This document shows, piece by piece, positions 1-9,500 of a stretch of DNA of 64,000 nt. A program made the translations under genes and the position numbers. The notes under the pieces are model-generated. The model worked only from the letters and a program-made list of their open reading frames with translations. It made no database searches and was not told the DNA's origin. Within the stretch, counting starts at the first letter, position 1; the number at the start of each line of letters is the position of its first letter. The stretch covers positions 1,251,022-1,315,021 of the forward strand of contig NZ_FOJG01000001.1 in NCBI RefSeq assembly GCF_900110835.1, written 5' to 3'. The stretch comes from Chitinophaga arvensicola. Its GTDB lineage: Bacteria > Bacteroidota > Bacteroidia > Chitinophagales > Chitinophagaceae.

Positions 1-1026
1 GGAAGTAACGGCGATCAGGCTTTCGTAATAATCTGCGGTGGATTTATCATCACAGATCACCCTCGCATCATATTCAGGTAAGCCAAAATCGGCGGTATAT
101 TTACGGATCAGTTCTTCCGGCAGGGCAGGAAGAGTAGCCCGGATGCTATCTATAAATTCGTCGGTGAGCTTAAATGGCGCCAGGTCTGGTTCCGGGAAGT
201 AGCGGTAATCATTGGCTTCTTCCTTGGAACGGAGGGAAAAGGAACTCCCGTTGGATGCGTCAAAACTGCGGGTTTCCTGCACCAGGGTACCACCGGCTTC
301 AATTAGATCGATCTGTCGTTTTACCTCGTTATCGATGGCCCGCTTTACATTGCGGATAGAGTTCATATTTTTTACTTCCACCTTGGTGCCCAGAGTGGTA
401 GCGCCTTTCAGCCGAACGGAGATATTGGCGTCGCAGCGCATACTGCCTTCTTCCATATTACCATCACAAACGCCCAGGTAGCGCACCAGCCGCCGCATTT
501 CAGTCAGATAGGCATAAGCCTCATCACTGGTATGCATATCCGGCTCGGTAACTATTTCCACCAGGGGAACGCCGGCCCGGTTTAAATCTACATAGCTGTT
601 GTCAGGATCCTGGTCGTGCAGCAGTTTGCCGGCATCTTCTTCCAGGTGAATACGGTTTAACTGTACATTTCGGGTACCTGCATCGGTAACGATGGTAATA
701 TAGCCACCTTTACAGATCGGCGCCGTATGCTGCGATACCTGGTAGCCTTTCGGCAAATCAGGGTAGAAGTAGTTCTTACGGGCAAAATAGTTGTCCTTTT
801 CTATTTCACAATGACAAGCCAGTCCCAGTTTGATGGCATATTCAGCCGCTTTACGGTTCATACGGGGTAAAGTACCCGGATGCGCCATCGTAATAGGACT
901 GATATGCGTATTAGGAGCGCCGCCAAAGGCTGCGCTGTCGCTGCAGAATAATTTACTTTCGGTAAGCAGTTGGGCGTGCACTTCCAGCCCGATCACTGTT
1001 TCATATTTGCTATATATATCGCTCAT
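1..1026 (-). CDS. gatB: Aspartyl/glutamyl-tRNA(Asn/Gln) amidotransferase subunit B, 3' end cut by the window
   Basis: GatB is the tRNA-binding and kinase subunit of the GatCAB complex, which turns Glu-tRNA(Gln) or Asp-tRNA(Asn) into the correctly amidated form in the cytoplasm. Reading leftwards from an ATG at 1024-1026, the first 342 residues are present. They begin MSDIYSKYETVIGLEVHAQL, the family's N-terminus with its ETVIGLEVH signature. Further family stretches follow: YFYPDLPKGYQ, GVPLVEIVTEPD, MRCDANIS and DYRYFPEPDL. The tail domain lies beyond position 1. A -7-like box (TATATTTG, minus strand) sits at 1045-1052, so the leader would be very short. The aldehyde dehydrogenase gene is divergent. 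The identification is secure. Confidence 0.96.
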   Translation of the reverse strand, partial: MSDIYSKYETVIGLEVHAQLLTESKLFCSDSAAFGGAPNTHISPITMAHPGTLPRMNRKAAEYAIKLGLACHCEIEKDNYFARKNYFYPDLPKGYQVSQHTAPICKGGYITIVTDAGTRNVQLNRIHLEEDAGKLLHDQDPDNSYVDLNRAGVPLVEIVTEPDMHTSDEAYAYLTEMRRLVRYLGVCDGNMEEGSMRCDANISVRLKGATTLGTKVEVKNMNSIRNVKRAIDNEVKRQIDLIEAGGTLVQETRSFDASNGSSFSLRSKEEANDYRYFPEPDLAPFKLTDEFIDSIRATLPALPEELIRKYTADFGLPEYDARVICDDKSTADYYESLIAVTS

Positions 1027-1044
1027 ATTCCGTACTGATTCCCA

Positions 1045-1052
1045 CAAATATA
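1045..1052 (-). promoter_or_regulatory. Probable -7 box of the gatB promoter
   Basis: The minus strand reads TATATTTG, matching the Bacteroidota -7 consensus TAnnTTTG, 18 bases before the gatB ATG. I see no convincing TTTG -33 box at the expected distance, so this rests on the -7 match and its position. Confidence 0.45.
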
Positions 1053-1135
1053 TTCAAATAATACCGTGATTTCAGGCTATTTGGTGCCAATAAATCCCTA
1101 AATTGAGATACTCATCATCTAAAAATTTCTTCCCT

Positions 1136-2518
1136 ATGATCAGCAAGGCCCAGGCAAGTCAACTTTATCAGGCGCAACAGGTTTACTTCGACTCCGGCGC
1201 CACGCTCTCCTATGCTTTCCGGAAAACGCAGTTAAAACGACTGAAAAACGGGATCAAAAAATTTGAAGATAAGATCACCGCCGCTTTACATGCCGATCTG
1301 CATAAACACCCGCTGGAGGCCTATGGCAGCGAAATAGGCTTTTTATATGAAGAAATAAGCTATATACTCGATGGCCTGAAACAATGGATGGAACCCGAGC
1401 TGGTTACCTCTCCCTTTGTGACCTATCCCAGCAGCAGCCGGATCTATAAACAACCCCTTGGACTAACCCTGATCATTGGTCCCTGGAATTACCCGTTTAT
1501 GTTGCTGCTCAGCCCTTTACTGGGAGCCATTGCGGGAGGCAACTGTGCTATTATCAAACCTTCGGAACTGGCGCCGCATACCGCAGCCGTTACCGCCGCC
1601 CTTATAAAAGATACTTTTGACCCCGCTTATATCACCGTGGTGGAAGGCGATGGCATGGAAGTAATTCCTACCCTGATGAGTTTCCGTTTCGACCATGTTT
1701 TCTTTACCGGCAGTATTCCCGTGGGTAAAAAAATCATGGAAATGGCCGTGCCGCATCTTACGCCGGTAACGCTGGAACTGGGTGGTAAATCCCCCTGTGT
1801 GGTTGATGAAAAAGTAAATGTAACAGTGGCGGCTAAACGAATTGTGTGGGGTAAATTCTGGAATGCCGGTCAAACCTGTGTGGCGCCCGACTACCTGCTG
1901 GTACATCGTAACGTGAAGGAAGAACTGGTGGCTGCATTGAAAGCAGCTATCACGGAATTCTTTGGAGAAGATCCTTCGCAGAGCGACGATTACGCCCGTA
2001 TCATTAACGATAAACGCTTTGATACGGTGGCCGCATATTTAAATGAAGGAGAGGTACTACACGGCGGACAAACCAACCGGGAACAACGTTACATCGCTCC
2101 TACCCTGCTGGGAGAAGTGGAATGGACAGACCCGGTGATGCAGGACGAAATATTCGGGCCGGTGCTACCGATACTAACATATACTGATTTGCCACAGGCC
2201 ATCCAGGCGATCAAACAATTGCCTTATCCACTGGCATTGTACGTGTTTACAAAAAATAAGAAAACGGAAAAAGCGCTGATAGAACAGGTGCGCTTTGGAG
2301 GAGGCTGTGTAAACAATTCGCTGGTGCATCTTACCAACCCTGAATTGCCCTTTGGCGGTGCGGGTTACAGCGGTATGGGCCGGTATCATGGCAAATACAG
2401 CTTTGATACATTTACCCATCAGAAAGGCATGCTGAAAACCGCTACCTGGCTGGATGTTCCGATGAAATACCCACCATTTAAAAATAAACTGAAGATGATG
2501 AAAATGGTGATGAAGTAA
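1136..2518 (+). CDS. Aldehyde dehydrogenase, ALDH3-like
   Basis: NAD(P)-dependent oxidation of an aldehyde to the acid; the substrate cannot be told from sequence. The protein is 460 residues, the short size typical of ALDH3-type enzymes. Visible motifs are the nucleotide-binding stretch IIGPWNYPF, the glutamate motif LELGGKSP, the catalytic cysteine in NAGQTCVAPDY, and EIFGPVLPI near the end. The C-terminus (about 20 residues, KNKLKMMKMVMK) is basic and amphipathic, as in membrane-associated ALDH3 members, but I would not press this. The frame is open upstream to a TTG at 1103; I chose the ATG at 1136 because family similarity begins there. The gene stands alone: gatB is divergent and the PDZ gene convergent. 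Confidence 0.9.
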   Translation: MISKAQASQLYQAQQVYFDSGATLSYAFRKTQLKRLKNGIKKFEDKITAALHADLHKHPLEAYGSEIGFLYEEISYILDGLKQWMEPELVTSPFVTYPSSSRIYKQPLGLTLIIGPWNYPFMLLLSPLLGAIAGGNCAIIKPSELAPHTAAVTAALIKDTFDPAYITVVEGDGMEVIPTLMSFRFDHVFFTGSIPVGKKIMEMAVPHLTPVTLELGGKSPCVVDEKVNVTVAAKRIVWGKFWNAGQTCVAPDYLLVHRNVKEELVAALKAAITEFFGEDPSQSDDYARIINDKRFDTVAAYLNEGEVLHGGQTNREQRYIAPTLLGEVEWTDPVMQDEIFGPVLPILTYTDLPQAIQAIKQLPYPLALYVFTKNKKTEKALIEQVRFGGGCVNNSLVHLTNPELPFGGAGYSGMGRYHGKYSFDTFTHQKGMLKTATWLDVPMKYPPFKNKLKMMKMVMK

Positions 2519-2524
2519 GTAGCC

Positions 2525-2589
2525 AACAGATACCGGTATTTTTTCGGGAGATGTATAACGCATCATTGTGTCTGATACCGGTATCTGTT
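2525..2589. terminator. Convergent inverted repeat between the ALDH and PDZ genes
   Basis: AACAGATACCGGTAT (2525-2539) is repeated as its exact reverse complement at 2575-2589, with 35 bases between. Each arm contains the self-complementary GATACCGGTATC core or most of it. It lies between two genes that end facing each other and probably stops transcription from both sides. The T run directly follows the left arm instead of the right, so the fold is not textbook. Confidence 0.55.
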
Positions 2590-2596
2590 AACGGCT

Positions 2597-3616
2597 TTAT
2601 ATATTTGCTTTATTCAGTTTTTTAGGCAGTTTGATATTTACGGTTTGGGTGTTACCATTTCTGCTCACTTTCGCCTGTACATCGCCTTTGTCGCGGTTTT
2701 CGCGGAATGCCTTAGACAGGTCTGCCACATTTTTTACGGGTGTACCGGCAAATTCCAGCACAATATCATCTTTCTGAATGCCCGCTCCTGCTGCAGGAGA
2801 CGAAGGATCCACCTCTATTACCTGTGCGCCGTTTTCTTTCTCCGTATCCTGTACCTGTAAACCAAGTTTTACGCCGTTATCCATGCGGTTATACCAGCTG
2901 TCGCCAAATCCCTGGCCGCCGCGTGGCATGGGGAAAGAGAAGGATCTCGGTCCGTTTTTAGGCGGCGCAGATAAAGGTGGAAAACTGTTCCAGCTATTAT
3001 CTATCTCTTTTCGCTCATCGAGTGTAATGGCTACTTTGTTTGTTTTTGAATTACGTATATAGGTAACCGTTACCTTATCAGCAGGTTGGTATTTGCCGAT
3101 GACTTCAAATAATTCAGCGGGTTCATTGATCTTTTTATCATCAACAGAGGTGATGATGTCACCGGTTTTAATGCCTGCTTTTTCTGCCGGCGTACCTTTG
3201 GCTACTGATTTTACTGTAACGCCCGTTGCTGCTGCTTTTTCGGTAATGACACCCAATACCGCCCTGTTTTTTAAAGCAGGTATATCTATATCGTCTTCGT
3301 CACCATCCTCTTCATTAAAAAGATCGATACTACCTCCGGGGAAGCGATTATCAAAGCTGAGTGCATTACCATCGCGCGGGGTGATTTTTCTGCGGAAAAC
3401 GGAGAGGTCAGGATCGTTGTAATCGTCCATTTTTTTTCCGTTGATCAGGATGTCACCGTTTTTGATTTCCACTGTCACTTTACCATCTTTGTTGCTTTTG
3501 TGTTTGATCACAATTTCATCGAACTCACCGAGTTGATTTTTGGTTTGCGCAGATACCGCGCTCATGGTGAAGCAGGAGAATCCTGCTATGGTGAGGATTT
3601 GCAGTAACCTGGTCAT
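2597..3616 (-). CDS. Exported protein with two PDZ domains and no protease domain
   Basis: 339 residues. A signal peptide (about 1-23, ending VSAQ) indicates export to the periplasm. Residues about 24-110 match no domain I know and include an acidic stretch (NEEDGDEDDID). Two PDZ domains follow, at about 113-198 (GTPAEKAGIKTGDIITSVDD) and 248-335 (SSPAAGAGIQKDDIVLEF). In HtrA/DegP proteins such domains bind exposed protein C-termini and sit behind a trypsin-like domain; here no His-Asp-Ser protease region exists. It may therefore be an adaptor or scaffold in envelope quality control, which is inference. A glycine/proline-rich linker with an RGGQGFGDSW stretch separates the PDZ domains. Monocistronic, with the ALDH gene convergent. 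Confidence 0.8.
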   Translation of the reverse strand: MTRLLQILTIAGFSCFTMSAVSAQTKNQLGEFDEIVIKHKSNKDGKVTVEIKNGDILINGKKMDDYNDPDLSVFRRKITPRDGNALSFDNRFPGGSIDLFNEEDGDEDDIDIPALKNRAVLGVITEKAAATGVTVKSVAKGTPAEKAGIKTGDIITSVDDKKINEPAELFEVIGKYQPADKVTVTYIRNSKTNKVAITLDERKEIDNSWNSFPPLSAPPKNGPRSFSFPMPRGGQGFGDSWYNRMDNGVKLGLQVQDTEKENGAQVIEVDPSSPAAGAGIQKDDIVLEFAGTPVKNVADLSKAFRENRDKGDVQAKVSRNGNTQTVNIKLPKKLNKANI

Positions 3617-3827
3617 AATTGCTATATTTTGTTGATTAAATTTAAACTAATGCAGCAAAATTAAAGGCTGTGCCAGGAAAGAAAAAGTTAAAATGAAGGA
3701 ATGGTGCAGGATGTGTTTTTACAGGAAGGCTACTTTTGTTTTGGTAATCAGTTGTTTATATTTTTTTCGGGAGATACCGGCTTTTGGGGTCATCTTCATA
3801 AAAGCGTATAGAGTATCGTCTATCCAC

Positions 3828-3856
3828 AAAAAAAAGGGGCCTTTATGTAAGGCCCC
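3828..3856 (-). terminator. Intrinsic terminator after the thioredoxin-like gene
   Basis: On the minus strand AAGGCCCC pairs with GGGGCCTT (arms at 3849-3856 and 3836-3843) around a 5-base loop, followed by eight T residues (3835-3828). This is a classic Rho-independent terminator closing the sigma/FecR/SusCD/thioredoxin locus. Confidence 0.85.
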
Positions 3857-3878
3857 CGGGTTTTATAGTATTATGGCG

Positions 3879-5081
3879 TTAGTAGAAATTACCATACATC
3901 TGAATGAGTCGGTCGTCCATCCAGGAACCACGCATATTTTCGGTTACCAGTTTACCTTGCGGATCAAATAACAGGCAATGCGGTATACCGTTGATATGAT
4001 ACAACTTTGCCAATGGGCTTTCAAAACCCTGCAGATCCGAAAGCTGCATCCACGGCATTTTTTCCTGTGACAGCGCGCCCAGCCATTTCTCGCGGATATT
4101 ATCAAGTGATACGCTGATGATTTCGAAACCATGTGGATGATATAACTCATAGGATGCTTTCAGATGCGGGATATCTGCACGGCAGGGGCCACACCAGGAA
4201 GCCCAGAATTCCAGCAACACATATTTGCCTTTCCCGATATAATCTTTTAACGGATGAGTAACGCCAGCGCTATCTTTCAATGACATATCTACCACTGCCG
4301 ATCCTATGGCCGTGTTCCGGTAAGATGGTGCTACCGTTAGAAACTGGCTGACCGATGCGGATGATTTGTCTTTCGATGTTTCAAAATATTGAATCAGGGA
4401 ATCGATCTGTGCAGCGTTAATATGTGAGCCTCGTATAACCTGCAAAGCAATTAACGCATTTACTGCATCAGGCTCACGGTGACGAATAAACGCTATATCT
4501 TCTGCCAGCGATTTCTCTGCTATTTGATCCATTTTTCTGGTAATAGGAATAGCTTTCAGGTAACGTTCCTCCATACTGTCTTTCGCATTAATAGCATGAA
4601 TGTAATCCATGAACGTATCGGAAAATTGTTCCTTCAGCGCACGTGATTTATTTTGATATTGCAGGAACGCATCGTTGCTGCGGCTGCCCTTAACGGTTAC
4701 TGCACCTGGTTTTGTACTGCCCCATCCATCCAGTATGATAGACAAACTATCGTATTCTGCTTTCAGTGAAATCGCTGCATTTTCTACAAAAAGATAAACG
4801 GCTTTATCTTCATAGAAATAACCTGCTTTTGCTTCTTTCTCATGAAAACTGATTTCATAGAACCTTGGTGATAGCTGCTGTCCGGCAAAGCGGAAGCGGT
4901 TGTTGTGTAATACCGTACTATCTATTGCTTTTCTTTGGCCGAGCGCAACATCACCATATCTCAGGTATATCTTTGTGCCTTCTTTGCCTCCTTTTACGGT
5001 GGCGTCGATAGTATAACCCGGTCCTGCTTTCAGGAAAAAAGGAGTGGCAATCAGTAGCGCCAGTAATTTCAGATATTTCAT
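3879..5081 (-). CDS. TlpA-like thioredoxin-family protein with DUF4369-type N-domain
   Basis: 400 residues with a signal peptide (1-19). Residues about 22-110 form the beta-rich DUF4369-type domain found before many Bacteroidota thioredoxins; a helical linker spans about 135-245; a TlpA/AhpC-type thioredoxin domain begins near 260. The redox motif WCGPC lies at 296-300, and the cis-proline is in NGIPHCLLFD. Known relatives reduce disulfides or assist cofactor and c-type cytochrome maturation in the periplasm; the substrate here is unknown. The gene is the last of the minus-strand locus, 17 bases after the SusD gene and ahead of a strong terminator, so it is probably co-transcribed with the importer. 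Such SusCD-thioredoxin loci recur in Chitinophagaceae. Confidence 0.88.
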   Translation of the reverse strand: MKYLKLLALLIATPFFLKAGPGYTIDATVKGGKEGTKIYLRYGDVALGQRKAIDSTVLHNNRFRFAGQQLSPRFYEISFHEKEAKAGYFYEDKAVYLFVENAAISLKAEYDSLSIILDGWGSTKPGAVTVKGSRSNDAFLQYQNKSRALKEQFSDTFMDYIHAINAKDSMEERYLKAIPITRKMDQIAEKSLAEDIAFIRHREPDAVNALIALQVIRGSHINAAQIDSLIQYFETSKDKSSASVSQFLTVAPSYRNTAIGSAVVDMSLKDSAGVTHPLKDYIGKGKYVLLEFWASWCGPCRADIPHLKASYELYHPHGFEIISVSLDNIREKWLGALSQEKMPWMQLSDLQGFESPLAKLYHINGIPHCLLFDPQGKLVTENMRGSWMDDRLIQMYGNFY

Positions 5082-5098
5082 ACAAGTTGGTCTTTTGA

Positions 5099-6553
5099 TT
5101 AGTTATTGGGAATAGTGAAAACCACTCTAGGATCGTCCGGCTGAATAGTAAGAGGACTGCCATTATTATCGGCGGCAATACGGATCAGGGGCAAACCATT
5201 GCGGAAATAGTCGAAGCTGTTATGTGCTTCAAATGCCAGTTCCAGTCTGCGTTCCTGCAGGATGGCAGGTAGCAGCTGGTCGTTACGCAAATTGCTGACA
5301 TCACTGGCTGGCAGCCCTGCACGTGTATGAATAGCCAGCAGGTCGTTCCTCGCGGCATCATTATTCGCCAGTTTGGCATTGGCTTCAGCGCGATTGAGAT
5401 ATACTTCGGCTAACCGAAGTAGCAACGAAGGTGCGCGAGTAGCGGTGTAATAGTTAAGCGTGAGCCATTTGGTTGTTTCCATGGAACCGGTGGAGGTGTT
5501 CAACTGGAAAAAGCCGCCACGGATATCTGCTGCCGCGAATTGTGCCTTTAAATCTGCAGAAGGTACGAATACACCGCCAGTGCCGTAGGTAGCATCGAAA
5601 TGATACATTTGTCCAATGGAGGAGCCGTATAGCTGGCTGCTGTTGTCGATGGCAAAGATCACTTCCTTGTTCCCCGATGGATCTACGCGGCCAAGGCTTC
5701 CTGACAGATCATTTGCGAACATTTTCTTATAGTCATTCCCTTGTAACAGATTGTATTTGCCATTGGTAAAATTCAGTACGCTATCTGCATAAGTAACGGC
5801 CAGTTGGTTGAAATCCTTATCAGGACTGGCTACCGAGCCCCCCATATAAAGGTATACGCGCGATAACAGCGCCCACGCAGCCGCAGTGGAGACATATGTA
5901 TTTTTCTTACTTACGGGCGCTTTCATCAGCTGGGCGGCTGTTTGCAGGTCGGCTATAATAAAGGCGTAGATGTCTTTTGCGGCTACCGGTGCAGGATTTT
6001 CATTCACATTTCCTGTTTTTTTCAGCGGCAAGCCAATAGTCGCTCCTTTATCCTGGTAGTACGGCTTTGCATACACTCTCACCAGGCTGAAATAAGCGAG
6101 CGCTCTCAAAAATAGGTTCTCCCCTTTTGCATAGAAGAAGCGGTTTTTCTGGTCGTCAGTCAGTGATAAAGTATCGAAAGTGGAAGTGTAGTCCAGCAGC
6201 ATGTTTACATTCGTTATCTGCTGGTAACAACTCTGATAAAATCCATAACTGTTGCCCAATACGTTGCTGGTGCTGTTCTGGAAAAAGAAGGCATCTGTTC
6301 CTTTTGAAGGTGGCCCCCAATTCCGGAGTGTGATATTATTGCCCCTGCTTTCTCCCATATCCTGCTGATAAGTTTCAAAACTGCTGCTCATAGTGGCATA
6401 CGTGCCTACTGTTACAGCTTCTATTCCCTCGACGGTGGATAACTCTCCTGCGGCTGTTATCTTTGTCAGTGGCTTGATTTCATCAATCTGTTTATTACAT
6501 GCCACTACGGATGTCAGCGCGAAGGCAAAAAGTAATTGATAACCTCTTTTCAT
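5099..6553 (-). CDS. SusD/RagB-family nutrient-binding outer-membrane lipoprotein
   Basis: 484 residues. The signal peptide ends in the lipobox SVVAC with the lipidated cysteine at 19, so the mature protein should be anchored in the outer membrane. SusD-like proteins form the lid over a SusC barrel and capture the ligand. The fold is recognisable from the TPR-like helical N-half (FYAKGENLFLRALAYFSLVR) and the C-terminal RagB/SusD signature with LRLAEVYLNRAEANAKL and ILQERRLELAFEAHNSFDYFR. The length is short-to-usual for the family. It lies 18 bases after the SusC gene and 17 before the thioredoxin gene. With no glycoside hydrolase, sulfatase or peptidase nearby, the ligand cannot be guessed. 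Confidence 0.95.
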   Translation of the reverse strand: MKRGYQLLFAFALTSVVACNKQIDEIKPLTKITAAGELSTVEGIEAVTVGTYATMSSSFETYQQDMGESRGNNITLRNWGPPSKGTDAFFFQNSTSNVLGNSYGFYQSCYQQITNVNMLLDYTSTFDTLSLTDDQKNRFFYAKGENLFLRALAYFSLVRVYAKPYYQDKGATIGLPLKKTGNVNENPAPVAAKDIYAFIIADLQTAAQLMKAPVSKKNTYVSTAAAWALLSRVYLYMGGSVASPDKDFNQLAVTYADSVLNFTNGKYNLLQGNDYKKMFANDLSGSLGRVDPSGNKEVIFAIDNSSQLYGSSIGQMYHFDATYGTGGVFVPSADLKAQFAAADIRGGFFQLNTSTGSMETTKWLTLNYYTATRAPSLLLRLAEVYLNRAEANAKLANNDAARNDLLAIHTRAGLPASDVSNLRNDQLLPAILQERRLELAFEAHNSFDYFRNGLPLIRIAADNNGSPLTIQPDDPRVVFTIPNN

Positions 6554-6571
6554 TTGCTGCTTTTCAAAAGT

Positions 6572-9500
6572 TTAAAAATTAACCTGTACACCAAATACAT
6601 ACCGGCGGGGAACGCCGATAGAAGAACCTATGGAATTACCAAAGTCCTGCGAATTACCTACAGAAGGCCCTTCGGGATCTGAGGTCACAATTTTCTTTGA
6701 ATACCAGGTATACAGATTATCGCCGCTTACATACACGGTGCAGGAAGTCAGGTGTGCGCGTTTCATCAGGTCCTGGGCCAGTGTATAGCTCAGGCGCACA
6801 GAGCGCAGCCGCACATTGGAGGCATCATGGATATATTTATCCGAGCCATCGTAATTGGTTTTTACCTGGTAATAAAGCCATGGCTCCGTCGCATCCGTTT
6901 GACCGGGATGTGTCCACAAACGCTGGCCTTTCAGGAAGTTTACCTGGTTGAAGCTCGACATAAACGTACCTGCCTGCATCTGTTCTGCCAGTACATCTTT
7001 CATGACGAATTTGAGGGTGTAGGTAATCAGCACGTTCAACGAAAACTGCTTATAGGTGAAGGTGTTCGTAACACCACCATAATACTTCGGCTGGAAACTG
7101 CCAACAGTCTGCATCTGGCGGCTATCCACCGCCTGTCCTACTTCGTTCAGGGTATTGACCAGTTGCACACCTGTCTGGTGTCCATCGGCATCGAAAATCT
7201 TTTTCTCGAACTGTGGTTTTCCTGTTTCAGGATCTACCCCGGCATACTTCACTGCTTTCAGTGCATTGATATCATCTCCCGGCCGCAGGTAAAAACTTTC
7301 GCCCTGGTAGAAACCCTGTTTCAGGGAGTCGTTGGCAACGGAAATTATTTTATTCTGGTTATAACTAAAATTGACGGCTGCATTCCATGTGAAATTTTTA
7401 CGCCTGATAATATCTGCGTTTACCAGTACTTCTACACCGGAATTGCGCACTACGCCTATGTTTTGCCATTGATTCGGGAAGCCGGCTACTGCTGGCAGGG
7501 CTACCTGTTGCAGCAGATTTTCCGAACGCCTGCTATAAGCATCAATAGTGGCGTTGATGCGTCCAAAGAGGCCGATATCAAGTCCTGTGCTCAGTGTTTT
7601 GGTTACTTCCCAGCGGAGATCCGGATTGGCTATATTGGATAATCCTACACCCGGGGTGCCACCGTAAATGAAGGCCGAACCGGGGCGGTATAAGGTGCTG
7701 GTAAGAAAGTTGTCGCCCAGCTGAGAGCCGCTGGTACCGTAGTTCCCACGCCATTTAAGATTGGTAACAGCTTTCACATTTTTCATAAAACTTTCATTGC
7801 TCAATATCCACGCAGCACCGGCAGAATAAAATGTACCATATCGTCTGTCTGCACCAAAAGCGCTGGAGGCATCGCGACGGATAGAGCCACTCACACTGTA
7901 TCGGTTGCGGTAAGTATAATCGGCTTCTCCGAATAGAGAATAGATCGCCTGGTCTATTTGACCGCCTTCAATGTTACCGGTTTTGGAAGGAGGTACTCCA
8001 TAAGCGCTGTAGTCGTAAGATCCGCCGATCTGTGTTCCCAGGGAGATCTGTGGAAATCCGGCCTGTACATGGTTTACATTTACCACCGTATTGTTGTTGG
8101 TAGTTTTTCCATATTCCATACCAACGAGTGCAGAAATGGAATGATCATCGAAATGTTTATGAAAGTTGAGCTGGTTGGAGGTCAGGTAAGATGTAAGATT
8201 ATTGGTTTGCGTTCCCAGGAAACCCTGTGGCGCTACCACATCTGCACTGCCGGCGTAAGAACGCACATCTGCGTACAGTTCTTCTTTATAATAGTTGAGA
8301 TTACCGGAGTTGGTGGATGTCAGATCCAGCCAGTCGGTGATTTTGTATGCCAGTCGTGCAGAGCCGAAAAGTAGTTGAGAAGTTGGCTTATCGTAGTTCC
8401 ACTGGTTATCATAGAGTGGATTGGCGGCCGTTTGCTGGCTGCCAAACAATTTATAATTCAGTGCTGATTTGAGTGATCCGTTATCATTGTAAGGATTGGC
8501 CCAGGGAATCAGCTGGTAGAGGAAAGTACCGCTGTTCATGTATTCTCTGTGACCATTATTTAATACAGCATTGATACCGATGTTAGCGGTAAGGCGGGAG
8601 GAAAGTTTGCTCTGAAGATTTAAGCGTATCGATTTTCTTACGAGGCCATTGTCTACACCTGTCGATTGTTCATTGTAGTAGCCGGCTCCAATGAAGTAAC
8701 GGGTGTTGTCGTTGCCACCGCTGGCGCTTACGTTTACTTCCTTGGTATTGGTATTGAGGAAGGCATATTTCTGCCAGTCGTAGGAATGCGCAACATCATT
8801 GGTGGATGGCAGTTGATAGTCGAGATAATTTTGCAGCGTAGGATAGCGTGCAGTAAGACTGGCTTTATTTACCTGGTAATCCTGCGTGAAATATTCCTTT
8901 TGCAGGTCGTACAACTGCTGGCCATTCATAAAGCTGACAGATCCCCTGTTGGGAGCGTTGATACCATACTTTACTTCCGCGCTTACTCTTGGCTGTCCTG
9001 GTTTGCCTTTTTTAGTGGTGATCACGATTACGCCGGCAGCGGCCCGGGAGCCATAGATGGCTGTGGCAGCCGCATCTTTGAGAATCGTTACCTCGTCTAT
9101 TTCCTGTGGCGTTACTACTTCTTTGAGATTCTGGTTAGGCATGATCACGCCATCTACCACGAGTAGCGGGCCGTAGTTAAGATTGGGCATTACCGCCTGG
9201 TTGGCCTGGTCTACGCCTACGCCGGCAATACTGCTCTGGCCCCGCACAAATATCTGTCCGCCGCTGCTGGTAGGATCGCCTGCATTCTGTTCAGAAATAT
9301 ACAGACCGGTAACACGTCCTTTGAGCAGTGATGCGGGATCGGAGGTAGTAATACCGGTGCGGAGTTCATCGCCACTGATGCGTTGCATAGAACCGGTGAT
9401 TTCCCCCGCTTTTTTGGTGCTGTATCCTGTAGAAACCAGTACTTCCTGGATGGCGTTGGCTGCCTTTTCCATTAAGGGATTCAGGAAAACAGGTTTATCA

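Noticed and set aside
3693..3971. 92-codon plus-strand frame
   Set aside because: Overlaps the terminator and the 3' end of the thioredoxin-like gene; composition unlike a protein of this genome.
6752..7642. 296-codon frame antisense to susC
   Set aside because: Opposite-strand shadow caused by codon bias; no recognisable domain, and the sense gene is certain.
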